A DNA stretch of 16,075 bases from Podila epigama (Eukaryota > Mortierellomycota > Mortierellomycetes > Mortierellales > Mortierellaceae): assembly GCA_015679605.1 (NCBI GenBank), contig JAAAVE010000612.1:1-16075 (forward strand), in the 5' to 3' direction. The notes beneath the pieces are model-generated. The model worked only from the letters and a program-made list of their open reading frames with translations, was not told the origin of the DNA and did no database searches. The position numbers and the translations under genes are program-made. This document shows, piece after piece, positions 9,753 to 16,075 of the stretch (position 1 is the first letter of the stretch; each line of letters opens with the position of its first letter).

Positions 9753-12700
9753 ATGGAGACAGGTGGCCAGTCCCACGCCAGGCACACCAACACCGCTGTC
9801 AAAAGTGAAGACACACGTTCGAAACACTATGACAAAGTCCCTCAACAAGAATGGGAAAGCTCTTCTGGAGCAGAATCGTCCAGCCACACAACAGCAGCAA
9901 CAACGACACCCAACACCCTCACTACTCTCTCACCAGCGTCATCTACCCGACAATTCTCAGCTGCAGGCGTCATCAGATCCCTCTTCCACGCAGTTCTTGT
10001 GCAGGATACGGAGCATCTTGACCATGTCCTCAAAACCCTGATGCTGGATCCAAACAAAATCAGGGACAAGGAACGGAAAACAATGCTCATGGTAGCTGCG
10101 ACTGAGAACAAGCACCACGTTGTCCGCTATCTCCTCACATTGCCTTCCATAAAAGTTGACCTGCAAGGTAAGCAGGCTTTTCAAAGGAGATTTTTTTCCT
10201 TCTCATTGTCTGTCAACAAGAATTCTTCATACACACATTTCTTTTTGATGCACAGTCGACAATGGTCCTTCCCTTCTTCAGAACAGCATCTTTTTCCTCC
10301 TACTCCTACTCCTCCCCTTCTCCAGTTCTTCACCCCCACAAACAAATAAGCAAGTAGACAAAAAAAGCAAGCAAACAAACAAACAAACAAACAAACAAAT
10401 AAGCAATGTGCACAAACTAAAATACGTAGGAGACAAACAACACACAAATATGCCCCTGCGTCAAAAGTCGCATATATCTAGCCACTACCACCAGTATAAC
10501 ATGACTTGAGACTCATGATTCCTTTAAACATAGATGATGAAGGCGAAACAGCACTCTACCAGGCAGCTGCTGCAGGATCGACAGAGTGTGTACAGCTGCT
10601 CCTCCTGGCAGGCGCATCGGCTCAACAAGGCAACGAGGTAAAAAAAAAAATACGACGCGTTGCGACCACAAAAAAAAATGTGTTGACTTAGTATAGCCAC
10701 GCTCCCCCATCCGATCGACACATATCAGATCGACACCATTCTTTTGAGTATCAAAGTTATCTCATGAACATTCACCCGCTTGGACCAACGAGACAAAATG
10801 ATCTCGTCTACTGCTGACTGTCAGGGCACTCTCCTAGATGTCAGCCAAGCCCAACTGCATTATGCTCATGACTCTATCACAATTCCTTTCACTTCCTTTC
10901 CTCGATCAATACTCTATCCCTATCCCCTTTTTTCTCTGATATTACACCGTTTTCGCCGAATTGTAGGAAGCTATCACTCCTTTGATTATCGCCAGCTACA
11001 ATGGATTCGCATCCATCTGCCGACTCCTCCTCACCCTCAGTCATGCCGACGTAAACCAGAGGGACAACACCCAAAAGTCGGCTCTCCTCCTCGCCTCTTA
11101 TGCTGGTCATGTGGTGATTATGATAGAACTGATCGAGCATGGTGCAGAGCTCGATGCCCTCGACCAATATGGCTGGTCATCCCTCATGCTTGCCGCTTAC
11201 GCAGGCAAACTCGACGCGTGTAAACTGCTGCTCGAGCAAGGTGCTGACCCACACATCAAGACATCGAACGGAAAGAATGCCCGCAACCTTGCCTGGGATG
11301 CAGGCCACAAGTCCATCGCGTCTTATATCTCCAAGTTTGTCGCCAAAGGCGCCTTATCCAACAGTCTGAAGCTGGGCCGGCCCATCCTTCAGCCATTGCC
11401 ACCTGTACCCAGATCACCCTCAAGACGGACACACTCCCCTGCGCCCTCTCTCCCTTCTGTCCCTGAAGAGATACCGGAAGATGAACCCTATCGAGCGCGT
11501 TACTCCTTCTCGGGCCACACTGGCTCCATTTCACACTCGGCTAGGTCTTCGCGCTTTACATCCCCACCAACAACACTACGGCGACTCCCAGCCGCTGCTT
11601 CTGCGCCAGTTGCGCCATTCGCACGTTCAGACACGACATCAGAACCATCTGAGCAGCTCATCGTTGAAAATTCACCAACATCGTGTCTAGATTCCACTCC
11701 CACTAACGTCGGCACAGCCACTCATCTCGCTACAATGTTTGACACACCCACTCCTGAATCTATTCGCCCCATCGAGAGTACTGCCTGGGCTGGAACATCG
11801 TCTCAAACGCAACTTGCCAGCTCTGTTGCTCAGCACTTTACGGCACCCAGAGTACACACCATCGAAGGTCGAGATTCAACAGCATCGCATGTCCAGGAGT
11901 CTCATACCTCATCTGGCGTGACTACAACTGTTAGACTTCATAGAAAGGGAATCGTCCCAAGATATGGCGATAAGCAACTGACACTCTGCCCAGTCACCAC
12001 AATTTCCACATCAACAGTACCAGCAACACAATGTTCGTCTTGTCACTTTTGTCAGCAATCAAGGAGCACCACTCATGAACGCAACAGGAAACAGCAGATG
12101 GAACATCATCTCAACAAGCAGATGCACCGACAATCGACTCTGAGAAACGACCGGCCGTGGGGAATTCTGACAACGGTGCTAACTTTGTGTTGTCCCGCTG
12201 CTCTTTTCCCTGCGACATGGTCACGAAACAGGATAAATGACTGGCGCTCAAAAATGACTCTCTGCCTTCTTTTGGTTCTACTTGCTGCCTTGTTTGGCAT
12301 TCTGGCATTTGGGATTTCGCTCCTTGTTTGTCGAGCGCCTTTTGTTCAACCAATGTCCTCCTTTGATTTTTATCTTCGATTTGGGAATACGAGTACAGAT
12401 TCAAACATGGAGCGACTTGGCATCTTGCGTGGAGAAGTGTATGATCTTAGCGGGATGTTTGAAAGAGGACTCCTTCCGCATATGAGTAACAACAAGTCTT
12501 TGGACGAACTCTCAGGAACCGATATCTCTTTTTTGTTTCCACCATCGACCAATAACGAGAGAGACTGTTTCCTCTATGGCGCGTTCACAAGCTTTGGTCG
12601 ATGTCCGACTTCCTCAACAATGGACGAATGCAATGATGGTCAGTTTCATGAGGACGCATTACTCAGTGTTCGGCGCGAGGAGTATACAATCCACTACTCT

Positions 12701-14734
12701 TGGGACGACATATATTCGAGCTCGAATCTGCTCGCGTTAGACGGGAATGTTTTGGACGTGACGGACTACCTAAATCAACCCGTGGACAAGCCTATCACGA
12801 GCATGGAACAGTACATCATGAACTGGATCAGGTCGCAGGTCGGACGTGATGCTACCATGGCTATTGCGAAACGAATAGACCGCAAGCACCTCCTGCAGTG
12901 TTTAATCGCGCACTTCAAGGTTGGAAATGTCTCTGGGCAGGCCAACAGCTGCGTTGTCTCTATTGCTGTTGATGCCCTAGCGTTGGTCCTTCTAGTGCTG
13001 GTGGTGCTAATGCGCCTAGCATCAGCTCTTGTGTACCGTTGGCTTTTCACGCGAGGAACAAAGGTCCTTCTGGGCAAGAGCTCCAGCCAGGATTTACCAT
13101 GCGCACCTACTCCAGTACTGATGTTTGTCCGTTGCAGAGAATCAGACACTGAACAAGACATTAGAGCAACTTTGGACTCTTTGGAGGCACCTGACCTCAA
13201 TGGTCACAGTCTTTTGCTCGTCGTAGTTGAACCCTCCAATGACCTTGCTCCATTCCAAGGAAACAGGGCTGCCGAGATTTGTCTTGGACTCTTGAGCTCG
13301 AACAATCCTGCACAGAATATGGTTACTGTTGACCGGGCCAGTTCAGACCATCTGCTTCGACTATCTCACGAGGAGCCTTTGGATGACAATCGACCACCAG
13401 TCCATTTTGATACTTCCTCTTCTCGGACCTTTTCAGGTTTCTATACAGTTCAGTCCACGGTTGTACCTTGCATAGTTGCCCTTCTTCCGAGACCAGCTGC
13501 ACAAGGCGAATGCGGTGACCATGCAACAATGCCGACCGCAAAAGGATGGGTCGTCCAGTTCCTGTTTCGATCTTTTTTTCGTCAGTCATTGACCCAGTTT
13601 GAATACGGTCTATTGGAAGCCATGCAGCAGCTCACTGGACATGGTCCTGAAGCGTTTCACCTCCTGCTGACGACAGAAATGGGAACAATTGCCAAGCGTG
13701 GAAGTATCGAGGACATGGTTCGCACACTTGAAGACAATAGAAAGATTATGGCGCTGTGCGGTCAGAGAGTTGTTCGTGACAGGACCAGAAGCTGGTTGAC
13801 CAGGGTGCAGGATTGTCATATTTTCTTGGAGAATCAGTTCGTCAAGCCATTCGAGTCAACACTTGGTTCTGTCATGGGTTTGCCAGAGGAATTTAGCATG
13901 ATTCGCATCAAGATGGAGCGTGAAATGTTGGAGGACCAACGAGAAAACGGTAGTAGAGCACGAGGCCAGAAACGCCATTCGGATGATACCTCGATCCTAA
14001 CCGAGAGCGATGGTGAGGTTGACTGCAAAGACGCCCACGAGAAGGACGGCGCGATGAACGATGATGGGGAAAAGGAAAAGGTATCATCGGTAACAAGCAG
14101 AGACTTGGATGAGAGCCATAAGTGGACCCCGATCTTGGTGCACCCTTCTGTGGCAGGACCGTTCACAGACCACAACTATCAGGGATTCCGTCCAGGACGG
14201 CGACAAGAATATGATCAAGGCGAGGATTGGTTGCTGGCTGGACTCTTACAGAGAACGTTCCCGACAAGGAGTATTGCTTATCTGCCGCACGCTATTTGCA
14301 ACATCCGTGCGTCAGCCAACTTCAAAGAGTACCTGAACCGAAAACAAGTTGAGTGGCATAATCGAGTCTATAGTGCGTGGATGCTGGCGACATCGTCGAA
14401 CCAACCGCATGGTCGTGGAATCGTGTGGTTCTGGTTGTATGCCCTCGAGTTTTTGGCGTTGGTGCTCATGCCGGCGATGATACTCTTTCAGTGGATTCTG
14501 GTCGTTCTCGTTGTGGTGGGCACTTTAAAAGGAAACCTGAGTACAGCCCTGCTGAATTCATACTCTGTAATCTTGATGCTGGCGTTTACTACCGTAACGT
14601 TGATGTACCAGCTGGTTCTGGGCACTTTTCTGATGCAACCGGGGACGATGAACATTGCTGGGTTTATTCTTGTAGCAATGACATTACCACTGTGGCAACT
14701 GGTAGTTCCTCTTGTTGCCTTGTGGTCATTATAA
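9753..14734 (+). CDS. Ankyrin-repeat chitin-synthase-like membrane protein with degenerate catalytic site
   Basis: Exons 9753-10167, 10534-10637 and 10967-14734 give 1428 aa in consistent phase. Residues 1-68 are polar and Ser/Thr-rich. About 69-296 form a helix pair and six ankyrin repeats (for example YGWSSLMLAAYAGKLDACK). About 300-565 is a disordered Ser/Thr/Pro linker. At 569-630 comes a chitin-synthase-type membrane entry (WRSKMTLCLLLVLL). Cytochrome-b5-like segments of class IV/V/VII chitin synthases follow (EVYDLSGMF; YSWDDIYSSSNLLALDGNVL), without a heme HPGG. A membrane segment lies near 834-858. A GT2-like domain spans about 886-1303 (KIMALCG, SWLTRVQD, KPFESTLGSVMGLP, GEDW), and several membrane spans occupy 1320-1426. 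Chitin synthases polymerise UDP-GlcNAc at the plasma membrane, but here DAD aligns with EMG (1077-1079), GEDR with GEDW, and QRRRW with KQVEW (1299-1303). Catalysis is therefore doubtful, and a scaffold or regulatory role is inferred. The frame ends just before the usual FWHFDDFSWG-like tail. Both introns are long (366 and 329 nt). Confidence 0.85.
10372..10399. repeat. CAAA/AAAC tetranucleotide microsatellite in intron 1
   Basis: Seven perfect AAAC-type units lie inside the 366-nt first intron (10168-10533) of the ankyrin/chitin-synthase-like gene. The repeat helps explain why this intron is three times longer than those of neighbouring genes. Confidence 0.85.
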
Positions 14735-14735
14735 G

Positions 14736-14826
14736 GTGAGGCCGCAGTCTATCTTTGGTAGGAATGCATATTTCGAAAGGCAAAAACCAACGAGTCAGTC
14801 TACTAACAATGGTTGGCATATTACAG
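14736..14826 (+). other. Probable intron immediately after the chitin-synthase-like stop codon
   Basis: The stop TAA (14732-14734) is followed by one G and then a donor GTGAGG at 14736. A perfect TACTAAC branch point is at 14801-14807 and an acceptor TTACAG ends at 14826, giving a 91-nt intron. In the annotated frame it lies in the 3' untranslated region. In another frame the flanking exon stays open: a 28-codon segment starting VQSTSNQVQTLRAQQEE runs from 14827 to a TAA at 14911-14913. Confidence 0.75.
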
Positions 14827-14969
14827 GTCCAATCCACAAGCAACCAAGTCCAGACTTTGCGTGCACAACAAGAAGAATCAGAAACGCGTGCGACGCGAAT
14901 TGGCGCTCTGTAAAAAAAAAAAATCCTTCCGCAGGAAAGAAACATATACCCCTTAATTTTATCCAAAAT

Positions 14970-14975
14970 AATAAA
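14970..14975 (+). terminator. AATAAA polyadenylation-type signal
   Basis: A canonical AATAAA hexamer sits 236 nt after the stop of the ankyrin/chitin-synthase-like gene and about 100 nt before the next gene's start, a suitable place for that transcript's 3' end. Such hexamers are common in A-rich DNA, so support is positional only. Confidence 0.5.
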
Positions 14976-15078
14976 GAACATCAACAAAAAAACAAGACGC
15001 CATTTCCACCCATCTGAATCATTACAACGCTCACAAACCAAGTTCCAACACCCATACCAACTCTTGACGACATACATC

Positions 15079-16075
15079 ATGGCTCTTCGTGAGGAAAACT
15101 TTGTGGTGCTTCATTCTGGGTCTTGGAATACCAGGGCTGGCATCAATGTCTTGGATACAAACAAGCCTCCAAGCGTGGTACGCATTCATTTCCTTTTTTT
15201 TTTTTTTAAGCAATCAGGCATGAACAATGGACTCGAGATCACTAATTCGTTTTCCTATTTCCTGCTCAAATCCCATACGGCAATGTGAATGAAAAATAGA
15301 CGATACGTTCTTTGGTTGGATCCAGGACAGTGACTGTTGAGGCTTCAGAGGAGCAGTCTCGAAAGACGGATATGGACACGTCAGGAACAACGGCGACCGA
15401 GACCAGTGAAATGAGCGAGGATGTTGATATCAAATCAGAGACCGAGGATAAGGAGAAAGACAAGGCCGAGGAGAGCACAAAGGCATCGGCGAATGACAAG
15501 CAGCAACAACAGAAGCAACAGGAAACTGAAAAGAGCCAAACAATCTACTACTGTGGAGCATATCTGAATGAGGCTCGCCAACAATACTCCGAGACAGAGC
15601 TTACAGTCACTTGGCCCATTGAGGACGGCATTGTCAAGGATTGGGCAGTCATGGAGGCTTTGTGGCACGTATACTTTCCTCTTTTCATGCTCGTGCCGTA
15701 GCGTCTGAAGTGTACTCTTTCTTGGTTTACTCTGCTGACATTCCGATATTTTTCTGCGCGTCGTTCTTCTCTCTTCAATATTTTTTTGTAGGCGTCATGT
15801 TCTCTTTAAGGAGCTCGGAATCAAGAGATCAAGGAACGCGTCGCCTGTGCTCATGGTGGTACCCACAGACTGGACAAAGGAAGAACATGAGCGCATTACA
15901 CAGATTTTCTTTGAGAACTTTAATGTCCCTGGATTGTACCTTGCAGAAGAGCCACTGATGACTCTCTACGGATGTGCCACTGTGACTGGACTGGTCATTG
16001 ATATTGGGCACAATTCTACAGGTAAAGACTGGGGAATCTACCAACGTTCTTTTTTGTGTGAATTCGTTTTTTTTT
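15079..16075 (+). CDS. Actin-related protein, probably Arp7/Arp9-type chromatin-remodeller subunit (partial)
   Basis: This is the 5' part of an actin-fold protein; the Arp7/Arp9 pair and relatives are structural subunits of SWI/SNF and RSC remodellers in the fungal nucleus. Exons are 15079-15177, 15300-15664 and 15792-16021; the next donor is GTAAAG at 16022 and the gene leaves the window. About 231 residues are visible. REENFVVLHSGSWNTRAG resembles the actin phosphate-1 loop region. The segment VTWPIEDGIVKDWAVMEALW followed by RHVLFKELGI matches the actin block around its DWDxMExIW motif. PTDWTKEEHERITQIFFENF and LYLAEEPLMTLYGCA continue the fold, and LVIDIGHNST is the phosphate-2 loop with D-x-G kept. 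Residues of about 45-107 are an acidic, Ser/Glu/Lys/Gln-rich insertion typical of divergent Arps rather than conventional actin. The intron after exon 2 appears to use a GC donor. Actin-family membership is firm; the Arp7/9 assignment is tentative. Confidence 0.85.
15665..15791 (+). other. Probable GC-AG intron in the actin-related gene
   Basis: Exon 2 must join exon 3 in phase 2 to give EALW then RHVLF. Only a donor G|GCACGT at 15665 does this while keeping the conserved Trp; the acceptor is TTTTTTGTAG ending at 15791. The GT option at 15662 (GTGGCA) is weak and deletes the Trp. Confidence 0.65.

Larger units (their letters stand above)
14735..15078. promoter_or_regulatory. Spacer between chitin-synthase-like and actin-related genes: 3' UTR and downstream promoter
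   Basis: This 344-nt spacer separates two plus-strand genes. Its first part holds the intron at 14736-14826 and a short exon-like segment, and an AATAAA lies at 14970-14975. The last 100 nt are A/C-rich and run up to the next ATG at 15079. They must hold the promoter or leader of the actin-related gene; no TATA box was evident. Confidence 0.6.

Noticed and set aside
9217-10041. A 274-codon plus-strand frame with poly-Cys and Ser/Thr stretches
   Set aside because: It lacks an ATG at its head, derives from the TTG array, and overlaps the real ankyrin-gene frame in another phase.

Overview
The window looks like a gene-dense stretch of a fungal nuclear genome, most likely an early-diverging filamentous fungus (Mucoromycota or Mortierella-like; an inference from gene style, not a proven placement). 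The signs are multi-exon genes with short introns (mostly 91-172 nt), GT-AG boundaries, CTAAC/TACTAAC-type branch points, pyrimidine-rich upstream regions, and a chitin-synthase-family gene. I saw no bacterial operon structure, no rRNA or tRNA, no CRISPR array and no recognisable transposon.

Layout. (1) Minus strand, 498 down to the left edge: first exon of an exportin-7-like gene, cut by the window. (2) Minus strand, 4806 down to 1130: a complete nine-exon gene for a TBC1D5-type Rab GTPase-activating protein (908 aa as modelled). (3) Plus strand, 5144-8043: a complete twelve-exon gene for the MCM-binding protein MCMBP/ETG1 (554 aa as modelled). Genes 2 and 3 are head to head across 337 bp. 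(4) Plus strand, 9753-14734: a three-exon gene for a 1428-aa membrane protein that joins about six ankyrin repeats to a chitin-synthase-like module whose catalytic motifs are degenerate. (5) Plus strand, 15079 to the right edge: the first three exons of an actin-related protein, probably of the chromatin-remodeller Arp7/Arp9 type. A 1.7-kb stretch rich in simple repeats separates genes 3 and 4.

The exon models were built by hand from frame continuity, splice signals and remembered family conservation. Phases add up without a break in all complete genes, which supports them, but no RNA evidence was available. The genes do housekeeping jobs in different pathways (nuclear transport, retromer/autophagy Rab control, replication licensing, chromatin remodelling), so this is not a functional cluster.

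The standout is gene 4. Ankyrin repeats occupy the N-terminal position that a myosin motor holds in class V/VII chitin synthases. The DxD and QxxRW catalytic motifs are replaced, and the reading frame stops 1 nt before a textbook intron. It looks like a membrane pseudoenzyme or scaffold derived from a chitin synthase. Secondary points are two probable GC-donor introns and a stop-free, in-frame first intron in MCMBP.
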